NCBI RefSeq assembly: GCF_004664715.2
Contig: NC_051075.1
Coordinates: 32,384,504 to 32,448,503 of the forward strand
DNA from: Peromyscus leucopus
Taxonomy: Eukaryota; Chordata; Mammalia; Rodentia; Cricetidae
Direction of reading: 5' to 3'
Length of the DNA: 64,000 nucleotides
Positions 43,242-54,268 of this stretch are shown here, piece after piece. How positions within the stretch are numbered: the first letter of the stretch is position 1; every line of letters starts with the position of its first letter. The translations under genes were made by a program, and so were the position numbers. Under the pieces are notes generated by a model. The model was not told where the DNA came from and ran no database searches. It saw only the letters and a program-made list of their open reading frames with translations.

Positions 43242-43633
43242 TGCTGTGGGATGTTCTGTATGGCAAATGTGTTGCTCTGATTGGTCAATAAATAAAATAC
43301 TGATTGGCCAGTGGCTAGACAGGAAGTATAGGCAGGACTAACAGAGAGGAAAAAAGAAAGAACAGGAAGGCAGAAGGAGTCACTGCCAGCCTCCACCAGG
43401 ACAAGCAGCATGTGAAGATGCCGGTAAGCCATGAGCCATGTGGCAAGGTATAGATTTATGGAAATGGATTGATTTAAACTATAAGAACAGTTAGCAAGAA
43501 GCCTGCTGTGGCCATACAGTTTGTAAGCAATAGAAGTCTCTGTGTTTACTTGGTTGGGTCTGAGCGGCTGTGGGACTGGCGGGTGACAGAGATTTGTCCC
43601 GACTGTGGGCAAGGCAGGAAAACTCGAGCTACG
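43242..43633 (+). mobile_element. Solo LTR, family A
   Basis: Starts TGCTGTGGGATGTTCTGTAT and ends CTCGAGCTACG (expected ACA). It has a CCAAT-type box 'ctctgattggtcaataaat' and a 3' part ending 'gtgggcaaggcaggaaaac'. Perfect TSD CACATT at 43,236-43,241 and 43,634-43,639. The long reading frame on its minus strand (173 codons) is an LTR artefact. Confidence 0.93.
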
Positions 43634-43639
43634 CACATT

Positions 43640-44064
43640 CAAATTAAGTCAGTAATTATTAATTACCAAAGCTGTACTATTGCTATTTTGCCCTGTATTG
43701 TACTCGCTTGGTTAAAGCCTTGCATGGAAGCCCAAGCATTTAAACCAGCAACAGGATTTCAGAAGTCAATGCTTTTTAAGATAACAAGATCGTCGGGACA
43801 AAAGGAGGCATGATGCTGAGTCAGCAGGGCCATCTGTCTAGCGTCACTACCATGAGTTTCACCTGCCACTTGCAGTGCGTTATGATGTAACCCACTCTGC
43901 CAGGTTCTTCTGCTTTGTGAGTGCTCATTTTCTCAACAAGTGGTCTGTCTATGGTGCTGCCAGATTGGGTAATAACCATGGAGGATTGCACAGACATGTC
44001 CCTGTATTCACTGAATTACAGATTACTAGACAATGATAATTACAAAGCTTCAAACTGTCTGTTA
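43640..44064. other. No recognisable feature
   Basis: Unique-looking noncoding sequence. Confidence 0.5.
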
Positions 44065-44400
44065 TGGGCTGAATATTGCTCACCATCCCGATATGTGGGT
44101 TGAAGCTCTACCCTGGGTTCCACAGAATGCAGCTGTGTTTGAAACAAATGAAATCAGACCCGTCAATGGGCATCTAATCTAAAACAAGAAAAAGAAAAAT
44201 TGAGCAGGGATGGCACAAGGAAAATGTTGTCTGCAGACCCTAAGAGTGGCCATCTACAGGGAGAGGGAGGAGGGGCCTTGAGAAAATCAAATCAGATAAC
44301 TCCTTGATCTTGGAATTTTAGCTCAAAATTCTGAGGTTAGATGACTGTTGCTAAGCTACCAGTCTGTGGTAGTTTGTTATAGCAGTCACGGCATGCCAAT
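44065..44400 (+). mobile_element. MLT1-like MaLR LTR
   Basis: 'gttatgggctgaatattgct', 'gtgggttgaagctctaccc', 'ccttgatcttggaattttag' and 'agtctgtggtagtttgttat' occur in MLT1 order. The middle is diverged or contains small insertions. Confidence 0.7.
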
Positions 44401-44734
44401 AAACTGTGATAGAATTCTGTTTAGGGAAGGGCTACAAAACTATGAGCACATGTCTTGGAGCACCTGCCCTAATCAAAGCATCCCAGAAGAATGGGCTCCA
44501 AAGACTGAGGTTTGCAAGACAGAAGAGGAGAAACAGTGGAGCATATGCTAAAGAGAAAATATGAGGAGGGCCCTATAGGGGGGAAAAGTAGGGCATATGT
44601 CCCAGAACTGAGGCAATGATCATATGGTTGAACAGACTGCAAGCGAGAGCATGAAATGAAATAAAACTAGTTGGGGAAGCTGGTGCCACATGATGTAGAT
44701 ATTTTCTGGTCCAGACTGAAAAGATCTTACATGA
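44401..44734. other. No recognisable feature
   Basis: Unique-looking noncoding sequence. Confidence 0.5.
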
Positions 44735-44870
44735 TGACCAGGCGTGGTGGTGCATGCCTTTAATCCCAGCATTCAGGAGGCAGATCTCTTGAGTCTGAGG
44801 CCAACCTGGTCTGTATAGAGTTCCAGGGTAGCCAGTGCTATTTAAAGAGACCTTGTCTTAAAAAAAATAA
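44735..44870 (+). mobile_element. B1 SINE
   Basis: 'ccaggcgtggtggtgcatgc', 'ctttaatcccagcattcagg', 'gaggccaacctggtctgtat' and 'gagaccttgtcttaaaaaaa'. Flanked by ATCTTAC repeats, probably part of the TSD. Confidence 0.93.
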
Positions 44871-44877
44871 TCTTACT

Positions 44878-45700
44878 TGCACATCATTGTTTATTGCTAC
44901 ACTGTTCACAATCTCTAGAAGGTAGAACCAGCCTCGATGTCCACCAGCAGATGGATGGATAAAGAAAAATTTGGTAATATACATAATGGAATTTTATTCA
45001 GCCATAAAGAAAAATAAAATTAAGACATTGGTAAGAAAATGGATGGAAGTGAAAAGCATTATGTTAAGTGAAATAAGTCAGACTCAGACAAGTGACACAC
45101 ATACTCTTTCACATTTTAAACTATATATGTATATAATGTATGTGTATATCACACATCCAGAAAAGAGATTATTAAAGCAGAGGTACAGATCTTAAAGGGG
45201 AAGAAATGGTAATGGAATACTGTGGTGATATATTGTGTACCCTAATAAACTTGCCCAAGGTTCAGAGCACAGAGCCAGCCACTAGATTAGACATAGAGGT
45301 CAGTCAGTGGTGGCACACACCTTTAATCCCAACACTTGAGATCTCATGCCTTTGCCTGGAAAGCACACATGCCTTTAATCCCAGGAAGTAATATAGCAGG
45401 GCAGAGAAAGGTTTATAAGGCGTGAGGAAACAGGAACTCACTCTCTTTAGGCTGAAGATTTTGTAGAGGTAAGAACTAGCGGCTGGCTGTTCTGCTTCTC
45501 TGATCCTCAGACAAGTTTATTAGGGTACACAATATATCACCACAGAATACATGTTATGTGAAAACAAATTAGGGTACTATTTGCAGGGAGGAGAGAACCA
45601 CCCAAAGGGAGGTGGGAGATTAATTAGAACAAAATATAATGACTATTGTTCATGCAAATGCCATAATGAAACCTATTAGTTTGTATGTTCACTTTTTAAA
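44878..45700 (+). mobile_element. L1 ORF2 C-terminus and 3'UTR, split
   Basis: 44,935-45,110 reads as ORF2 C-terminus: MEFYSAIKKNKIKTL followed by RKWMEVKSIMLSEISQT, in one open frame (44,971-45,195). The 3'UTR resumes after the inserted 324-bp element at 45,545, with 'gggtactatttgcagggagg' and 'cataatgaaacctattagtt'. A 5'-truncated, interrupted L1 remnant. Confidence 0.8.
45221..45544 (+). mobile_element. LTR-like element with 33-bp perfect terminal inverted repeats
   Basis: Left arm 45,221-45,253 begins TGTGGTGATATATTGTGTAC. The right arm 45,512-45,544 is its exact reverse complement over 33 bp, and imperfect inversion continues to about 65 bp. The perfect 6-bp direct repeat GAATAC flanks it (45,215-45,220 and 45,545-45,550). 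The interior has two B1-like 'cctttaatccca' modules near 45,318 and 45,372. The left half resembles the family-C LTR. No coding potential. Confidence 0.9.
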
Positions 45701-45769
45701 AATTATAAAGCTTTTAGAAAGAGAAAATTAGAAGTTTTTTATGTGTTTTAATCAGAGAATCCTATGATT

Positions 45770-46286
45770 TGCTGTAGGATGTTCTGTATGTCCTGTGGGA
45801 GCCCGTTCTTAGTTTCCTCGTGGCTTTACCCAGCAGGTCCACATAGAGGATGATTAGGTCCACGGGCCTGAGTGCAGGTGTCTGAGATAGTCTGCACTTG
45901 GCTGTGCTGGGGGATGGTCTGTATGTCAAGTTGCTCTGATTGGTCAATGAATAAAACCTGATTGGCCGTGGCTAGGCAGGAAGTATAGGCGGGACTAACA
46001 GAGAGGAAAAATAAAAGAAAGGCAGAAGGAGTCACTGCCAGCTGCCTGCAAGGAAAAGGAAAATGTGAAAATGCCGGTAAGCCACGAGCCACGTGGCAAG
46101 GTATAGATTTGTGGAAATGGATTAATTTAAGCTATAAAAACAGTTAGCAAGAAGCCTGCCACGGCCATACAGTTTATAAACAATAGAAGTCTCTGTGTTT
46201 ACTTGGTTGGGTCTGAGTGGCTGTGGGACTGGCAGGTGAGAGAGATTTGTCCTGACTGTGGGCAAGGCAGAAAAACTCTAGCTACA
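45770..46286 (+). mobile_element. Solo LTR, family A, with duplicated 5' end
   Basis: Starts TGCTGTAGGATGTTCTGTAT and ends CTCTAGCTACA. Perfect TSD ATGATT (45,764-45,769 and 46,287-46,292). A second, 20/23-identical copy of the first 23 bp sits at 45,905-45,927. The 112 bp between (45,793-45,904), starting 'ctgtgggagcccgttctta', is absent from other family-A LTRs here. Total 517 bp against about 375-390 for the others. Confidence 0.92.
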
Positions 46287-46469
46287 ATGATTAATTTGAG
46301 TTTCCATACCAATCCAGCTGAAGTTGAGAGAACACATTGAGGATGGCAAAAAAAAAAGTAATCGAAAGGCCAATCAGGAAGCTGTGTTGGTTGCCTGACA
46401 TAAAGAAGTGGCATATTTAAAAAGGGTTATAGCAATGAAAACAGAAAGTTGTTTATCAATTGAAATATT

Positions 46470-46720
46470 TAAGTTTCACTGTTGTGGATGCTTCACTTAA
46501 GTGGAATCAGCATTTGTCTTTCTGTGATTGGCTTATCTCACTTAACATAATGTCCTCAAGGATTATCTGTGCTGTCATACATTGAAGAGTTTCCTTCTTT
46601 ATCAAGATGGACTAATATTCCATTATGTGTGTATAGCATTTTTCTTCATTTATCCAAATGGGACGTTTTCATCTCCCTTACTGTGGGAAATATTGCAATG
46701 GACATGGGAGTGTTGAGCTC
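46470..46720 (-). mobile_element. Ancient L1M fragment
   Basis: 'cacttaacataatgtcctca', 'actaatattccattatgtgt' and 'ttcttcatttatccaaatgg' are reversed L1M ORF2-end/3'UTR sequence. Confidence 0.75.
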
Positions 46721-47129
46721 ATGTTAAGTGCCCTTACCATTTCTCCAAAAGAAAAGAATGTGAGGAAACTGCGGGAGGATATGCCACTGACTGGAGTGAT
46801 AGCATCCTGAGTATTAAGTATGCCCAAGATCATCAATTGCACACATTAGAGTTTTTTACTTACTGTTATAATTCACTAAAGCTGTTTAAAAATGGTGAAA
46901 CTTAAAAGTCCAGGACATGGTTTGGCTTTAAGGAGAGACGGAGAGAGTTCTTTTGTGGCTGGATTTAAACATAAAGGTTTAAAATGGCACTAAACTCTAA
47001 AGCAGAGAAACAGGTGAGGACACAATTTAAGAAATAAAATCTTGGCCCTATTTTGAATTTGTTAAGACTGTAATTGAATTTGAATCTGTATTTCAAACAT
47101 CCAAATAGAAATGTCTAATAGAAGTTAGC
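46721..47129. other. No recognisable feature
   Basis: Unique-looking AT-rich sequence. Confidence 0.5.
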
Positions 47130-47400
47130 ATTATGATTTGGATACAAAATGTCTCTCAAAAGACTCATGTGCTAGGAACTTAGTTACCTGCTAGTAAGTT
47201 TAGGGGAAGTGTATGGATCCTAAGGGCTCTGATCTAGAGAGTTGGTTAATGCCTGGATGGATTCTCAATATGATGGCATTATTGGGATATGGGCTAGATG
47301 AAGGAATAGTAGGTCATGGGGACCTTTCCTAAATGACTTACCTTGACCCTGGCCCTTTTTCTCTCTTCCTACCCAACACAAAGTGAACAGTACTTTTACA
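47130..47400 (+). mobile_element. MaLR (MLT/MST-like) LTR remnant
   Basis: 'gatttggatacaaaatgtct', 'tgatggcattattgggatat', 'agtaggtcatggggaccttt' and 'ctttttctctcttcctaccc' resemble mammalian MaLR LTRs. Old and truncated. Confidence 0.55.
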
Positions 47401-47574
47401 CCAAAGCCTATCTGTCAAGATGTTCAAATTTTAAAAATTATAAAAATAAAGATTTTTAGCAAGAAAAAGCTAAAAGTTTTTTATGTGTTTTAATCAGAAT
47501 CCTGATTAATGTAAATTTTAAAAAATGGAAAAAACAAGCATGAACAAAATTTTGTTCTTCCCTTAAAACAATAT

Positions 47575-48070
47575 TTTTATTTTTTTTAATATTTTTATTT
47601 TCTTTGAGAATTTGAAACAATGTATTTTAATATTTATCCCCGCTCCCTCAGTTCCTCTCAGATCCATCCCAACTCCCCTGCTTAGTCAATTTCTCTCTCG
47701 CTCTCTTATTCTCACTCTCACTCTCTTCTAAGGTGATAAAGTCCTATTTGCGTTGCCCAAAATGCTCCCGGGTATAGGTGGCGCTAAGAACCTACAGCTA
47801 GATAGGACCTAGGAGAGGAGCTACTGTTATTCTGCCAATTAGACATATTAAAATGACTCCTGATTACTTATTGTTATACCTATGGATTAGTGCATCTCTC
47901 AGCTCTCATCAGAAAAGCTTATTAGTAGATAGCAATTAACACAGAGGCCCACAACTTGTCAATATGCAAATAAGAGGCTGTTATCAGCTCTAAATGTGAT
48001 ATACATGCCATACCCCCTCCTCAAAAGTCCCCATCACAGAAGAGGAGGTAAAAGATTGTAAAAATCTTCA
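47575..48070. mobile_element. L1 fragments in inverted arrangement
   Basis: 47,575-47,760 ('gagaatttgaaacaatgta', 'cctctcagatccatcccaac') reads as minus-strand L1 3' sequence. 47,840-48,070 ('tagtgcatctctcagctctc', 'aacacagaggcccacaactt', 'cccctcctcaaaagtcccc') reads as plus-strand L1 3'UTR. Two insertions, or one 5'-inverted copy. Confidence 0.5.
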
Positions 48071-49671
48071 CCCCATTTCCCTCCCTCTCTATCTCTCTCC
48101 CCACACATGTGGACTAAAGATTGACCCTAGTGCACCGTATATTTGAGGCAAGCAGGCTACCATTGATCCCAAGCCTTAAACTGTTTCTCTTAGGTATTCA
48201 TCATAGCAATGAAATTCTGGCTAACATAATTGTGTTATGTTTGAGAGTCTTCCACATGTAAGTGGTAAATGAAGCTACAGATGTGAGACTGCCTGGGTTA
48301 AGCATGCAGTGAGAAGACACAGTCCTAGGACTAAGTTGAAGGATGTCCAGAGACAAAGGAGTGAACAGGAAGCTGAAGAAACCCAGGAGAGTAGGGTATT
48401 GTGGAACCTAAGGAAAGACCAGAATGAACCCCAATAAGAGATACTAAGACAGATGTTGAGATATGTCAGAGCTGGTCTGGGATTGACCAGAATGGTAGAA
48501 GTCAATTATTCCAGTGAAAACACTGAAAATAAATATGTTGATATTTGCTTGGGGAAAAAAAAACAACTATGAGGCTAAAGTAAAAGGCAGAAGACAACTT
48601 AGGGCCTGCTGTACTAGGAACTGAGTATTTGTATCCCACAGAAATTAATATATTGACACTGAAATACAGGAACATGCTTTAAAGCTAATGAACATTATAT
48701 CATCCTGAAACATACTTTGTTCTATAAGCGGTAGATAAGAAAGCCAAGAGCCAGGAAGATTAAGCAAGTAGTCCCAAATAACACAGCTAGTAACTGGCAG
48801 ACAGGTCTTTGTGCACAAGACCAGATGACTTGATTCAAGCCCAACTGGAGGTAGGAACAGATTGAGTCCATAATGTGGTGATGACACCCCATCAACTCAT
48901 CTGTCCTCACTTCTAGTCCACCAGAAAGGAAGGCACTTTTATCTTTAGAACTGCCAACTCTCTCCATCTAATAACAACATGAAAATTTAGAGTTGCCTAG
49001 AAATGTAAAACTACATAGAACAACCAGTTAAAGGAAGGGCAAAGAAATGATGTGCTCAGAGTAGGAAAAAAAGGGGGGGGGGAAATACAGGCTTGATCTG
49101 AGCCTTGCTCATGGTCATGCAGCTCTTAGAGTTACATCAAGAAAGGAAGAGTGGACTCACTAATTTGTCTGTTATCATTAATAATGTTCAAGTTCTGATG
49201 GAATTTTCTTACTTTTAGCCAATTTGTCATCATGTTGTGGATATTTTTAATAGGTTAACACAAGAATGGATTCAAAATCAAATTTGTTCAAAGGACCAAA
49301 ATTATCTTTGCTGAGATGGTGACTCTAAGTGATGCTCAAATTCAAGAAATACCCTCTTGAAAAGTCATGAATCAATATCTTTAAGACTGGGTATCTCCTT
49401 GTTTGTTGTTGTTGTTTTCTTTTCCACTGAGTTTTATTTCACTAAGAAAAAGAATTAAAAGGCCTCTACTACAGTGACTTTCCATTTTAGCTGCATAGTG
49501 AAAACACCTGAAAAAATCATTGAAAACACTGATACTGGGTTTCAACCTCCACGTCTTTCATCTAATGGGTCTCAGGGTCTCAGGTGTGACTTATGTAGGC
49601 ATTGAAATGCTTTAATTCCCCCAAAGTAACTCAGTTGTATGGGCTTTGTCAGACATTCAAAAGCACCTGGT
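48071..49671. other. No recognisable feature
   Basis: About 1.6 kb of unique-looking sequence. Hydrophobic minus-strand frames at 48,275-48,505 and 48,645-48,967 have no family resemblance or splice context. Confidence 0.5.
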
Positions 49672-49688
49672 AAGAGTTGGACTTGAAA

Positions 49689-49900
49689 ACTGTCACAGTG
49701 TTGTTTTTCAGGAGGTGGAAGTGTACTTAAGATTATTTATTACAATATGAAATACTTCTATGTAAGTGCATTGACGTAAATGCTAGTGATTCCCTGCAAT
49801 CTTTTTTTTTTGTCTTGTTTTGCTTCTCATGGAAATGTTTGTACTTTTTTTATCATTGTCTTTTATGAAATATAATGTTTAGAAAAAAAAAAGAAAAAAA
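49689..49900 (+). mobile_element. Small retrocopy of unknown transcript
   Basis: About 190 bp of non-SINE sequence ending in a poly-A-like tail (49,881-49,900), with AATATA a few bases upstream as a possible variant polyadenylation signal. Perfect 17-bp direct repeats AAGAGTTGGACTTGAAA lie at 49,672-49,688 and 49,901-49,917. These are hallmarks of L1-mediated retroposition of a 5'-truncated RNA, probably a 3'UTR. Source gene not recognised. Confidence 0.8.
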
Positions 49901-49917
49901 AAGAGTTGGACTTGAAA

Positions 49918-52869
49918 TAGTCAGTACTCATTCTGAGACAAGATACCATGTTGGACACTGGAACACAGAGTGATAGACCAGTTCCTTCAACCTAAAGGAG
50001 AATGCTTCCTCACAAAGGGGTTGGACATAACACCATAATTTTAGTATCTTCAGGAAATCGTGTAGTAAAAATCTAACCCAGATGACAACTTCATCACTGC
50101 CTGTTTGCACATTCAGAAATTTTGGTTCTGTTTTCTCCAGATCAGATAAAATGTTCACCAAGATCTCCAGAGTTAGATAACCTCTTGGTTGTACTGCCAC
50201 TAAGAACTAACAGGGTCTCTCTATCACAATCTACCCTGAAGGTCAGCATCCCCTTTCGTCCCAGGAAAAAGGAGAAAATGAGGAACGGTGAAGCATCCCC
50301 TGTTGTCTTTGGCAACCACAAACATCCTCTTATAATGCCACCACATCTTTCTTCCTTTCTTCCATATTACCCATCTCATGTTCTAGCAGGTTGTGAATTT
50401 GGGCTCTTTCTACAGTTTCAGAAGTTGATCTTGATCAATTTGAAAGTGTGTAGTTAATGCTTTTCCACTTCACCACATAATCTCAATCTTGGTTGAAACT
50501 AAAGGTGCCATGAGACACAATTTTGGTCAATAAGATAGAAAGGGAGGTCTGAGAGTAAGCTTTAGTGACAACGTATGTTTCTTTCTTTCTTTCTTTCTTT
50601 GTTTTACTGTTTTTTCATGAAAAGAAAAAATTTTGGCCCTCTGCTCCTTTTTTCTCTCTTAAAACATATGTAATCCTGATTCTGGAGACCGTAAGACAAC
50701 AAGCACAAACATAAAAAGCCTACATGTTAAAACCAGCAGATAGAAAGAAATAAAAGTCAAAACCCAAGTCCTACCGGACCTTCCTAAGCCCATGTTCTAG
50801 CCCAAGAAAGAATTCACTCAGACTTTTCACACTATGAAAAAGTAAATCCCTACTTAGAAAGTTGTGCTCACTTGGGTTCTGTGCAACTAACAAATTCATA
50901 ACTAAAATCGCAGCTCTTCTTTTCTTGCCTCTTCACCCTTAGTCATCAGAAAATGAACATACCAATCTGTAATACAACTATGAAGTTATTCACTAAGGGA
51001 ACATTCAGAAGTGCAGGATGGAATAGACAAAGTTAATATTCTAGCTACCCTGTCATTGCCTTATACCATTTTCAACAAAGAATTTCAAGACTTAGCCTTC
51101 ATCTCTTATGATAAGGATACCATCTCTGCTTCTACAGATATATCGTCTATACCACTTATAGCTCCCTCTGCTTCTGATTGGACCCACTGCCCTTAGGTTC
51201 ACAACCCTGGTGTTGAGCTTTTCACAATTCACAGAATCCCTTTTGATACATAAGGTGCATTAGCCAAAATAAAGATTTGCATGAAATTTGAAGTAAAGAG
51301 GTAAAGCCATTACCACTGGATTCTGACACTACTGATGGACAAGAGATGGGCAGACACCCCAGGTTCATCAGCAGACACATGGCAAAAGACCCATTAAAGG
51401 TAATAACCACATAGATATAAGAGCTTGCCACAGACTTTCTTGGGAGCTTCCTCCCTGTAGCCCCACTTTGGTAACTGGAAACACTTGACCTTTCAAATAG
51501 GTCGATAATACAGCCATTGTGAGAGTGTGGAAGTTTTCAAAAGGCCATTTCTTTTATGACCCTATAACTCCCCTTCCAGTTCTTCACCAACATCTAAATT
51601 ATCTAAGGTCTAATTCCTATAAGCAATATTTATCTCATGATACTCATGCTGGCAATACTCCCCTGACTAACACACCTACTAACACACCTACGACAGCTGC
51701 ATTTTACCACACTCCATCCACACATAAAAAAAAAAGATCCTATTCTCAATTTCTCCTTCAGATCAGGAAATAAACACTTATACTACCCCCCAACCTATTG
51801 CAGTTCATTAGCTAGAGAGAGCATGTGTCCCCAATTCTAATTCCAACTTCCCTCCTGTGATAGTGACAAGCCTGCTGGTTCTCTTACTAGGGGACCAATT
51901 AAATAAGCACTTTTCTCGGTGTCAAGCATTAACTTTCCTTGGAGACAAATAAGTCTCCATGTAGAAGAAAGAACATTTCCTCAGTGTCAGGGCTCTGACT
52001 TGCAATGGGGAAATAATGGGCAGTCCTTTTAGCTCAGAAACTCTGGGGTTCTGTTCTGGGTTAAGATCTGCCAGAGGCCCAAGGGTCATGCAGTTGCCCC
52101 CATGTCCCTGGGTAATGGCCTCTGCTCAGATTTTGTCCCTGTGAGTTAGAATCTCTCTCTGATAGAAAGATGAGGGAAAAGAGTGGTTTGGCTACTGTTC
52201 CAAGCACCGAGTGTGAGATGAGATGTGGGTAAATAATAAGACTATAGTGATGAGTGTAGCCGGAGGCACTCAAATATAATAGAACCTCGTCATTATAAAA
52301 CTATTTCTCCCTTGTGAAAGTTGGCTGTCTCTTATGATCGGTGATCTGAATCTCCCATTCCAAAGTCCACACATTCGAAGCTAACTGGAAAAGGAGGGAA
52401 AACATTATCTGAGTCTACTCCAGTTCCTCGGCTTCAGGTAAGCTAGGATCTGTTAACACCTCCTTCAGGGAAAAGGAAGCAGGAAGCACTCACAACAAAC
52501 AAATTTGATTGGCAGTATTTATATTCACGGGCTTTATAACATCAGAATCCAATGGCTTATCATAATCCATTATCGTTTTGTAGAAACCTCTTCACAACCA
52601 TTTTCCTGAGGGAGAAACAAGAATTATCATTTAGACTCTTCTTGAATTCTAAAGCTGAATTCAAACCCTAAAATGAGCATAGAATAACTTCCTCCAATTA
52701 ATAAAAGTCACCAGTAACACTCTGTTTTTCCATAGTCTCTTCAAAGGAAAGAGTAATTTCTTAAAAGTTAAGCCAAAAACATGGGTATCCTTAAAAATGC
52801 ACTTTAACATGTCAAGGGTATCAAAGATATATAAAGTAGTTCAGCTGTAAAACTGACTTTTATCCTAGT
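49918..52869. other. Long unique stretch
   Basis: About 2.95 kb with no element recognised except (TTTC)n at 50,575-50,600. Open frames of 61-111 codons have no recognisable domains. Confidence 0.45.
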
Positions 52870-53143
52870 GCACATTTCTGTTTTAGGGGACAAAGGGTTT
52901 ATATTAGCTCATGATTCCAGGTCCATCATTTTGGGAAAATCAAGGCACTGGGAACTTGTAGAATTTAACACCAGCAATACCTCTATCCATTCATAAGCTA
53001 GGTCTTTCCACATCAATTAAGCAAGACAATCTGCTCCACAGACATACCCATAGGCCAACATGACCCAGACAATTCCTCATGGAGACTTTTCTCCCAGATG
53101 ATTCTAGCTTGTGCCCAGATAACAACTAAAGTGCACCATTACA
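52870..53143 (-). mobile_element. MaLR-type LTR, minus strand
   Basis: 'aggggacaaagggtttatat', 'aattaagcaagacaatctgc', 'catggagacttttctcccag' and 'gattctagcttgtgcccaga' are the reversed blocks of a rodent MaLR LTR. Strongly diverged. Confidence 0.6.
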
Positions 53144-54170
53144 GATCCACTCCTTGTCAACACAAAAACACATCACTTTAAACCATAACTTTCCAGTCCT
53201 TGTACCCAAGTCTTGTGTTTTTTCTTCATAATATAAAATACAATCCAGCTTTAGAAGACCTAAAGTCCTTAAAAATGTAAACTCTAAAGCCACAAGTCTC
53301 TTAACTGTGTGAGCTCTTACAAAATCAAAACATGTTACATATTCCCAGGACATAATGGCACAGAAGGAACGTTCTCATTCCAAAAGTAAAGAATCGAGGC
53401 CATCACAATGAACAGCCACACCAAAACAAAACCAGGGAGTCACCAAACCTTGCAGCTTCATGCCCAGCATCTGAGCATTATAAATTCTACGACTTCTAAG
53501 GGGCTTGGGTAGCCCCAAACCTCCAGTTCTGATATCTGAAGTACACACAGCTTTTCTACTAGGCTTAGACTATCTCTAGTCCACACCTCTAGCTCTCCTT
53601 GGCAGACAGTCCACAATCCTGGAATACCCAATGTCCTGGAGTCCCATTGCAACAGAGGTTCCACCTTCACATCGAAATTCGTTGGTCTCCCCTCAAGGAC
53701 TCTGACTGCTACTCAGTTCCAAGACTCAGTTGCTCTTCATGACTCTCTCCTTGCATCTTTCATGTCTTCAATACCAGTACCAGATGGACGATGCATACAA
53801 TATTACCAAATACTTTTAGCAGCTGACCGTATATCCAAGTCTCCTTGGACTACAGTCATATCAGCTTCTGTGTACTAATTCCAAAGAAACACTTTTCTAT
53901 TCCCCCAGTGTAGTACAAGAGGCTTCTTCATGATGGTACTGATCTCTTTATCAATTACATCTACTTTCTTACCAGCAGCCTGAATAATATCCTGCCTGAA
54001 AGTTTCCTCTCTCAAGCCAATACATCATCTCTCATTTCAGCTTCGCTCAAGTTATCAGGGCATAGCTGAAGACACATTCTTGGCCAAAATATTACATGGA
54101 ACACCCATAGCCAGTTCTCCACAGTTCCCTTCTAAAACCTCATGAAGTACCTGTCAGGAAGAGATGAGGA
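53144..54170 (-). mobile_element. MaLR internal-region remnant
   Basis: Continuous with the 3' side of the minus-strand LTR. Serine/proline-rich noncoding blocks such as 'ggcttgggtagccccaaacc' and 'gtctccttggactacagtc' resemble MaLR internal sequence. Assignment rests mainly on position and texture. Confidence 0.4.
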
Positions 54171-54222
54171 CTGGAGCTGTGGTTGAATTGTTGGGTAGGA
54201 TCCTGGAATCCTGTTTTAACCT

Positions 54223-54268
<46 letters not shown>

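Noticed and set aside
43121..43642. 173-codon minus-strand open frame, the longest in the window
   Set aside because: It is almost entirely within the family-A solo LTR. Similar peptide stretches recur wherever this LTR occurs (38.0, 41.5, 45.9 and 61.5 kb).
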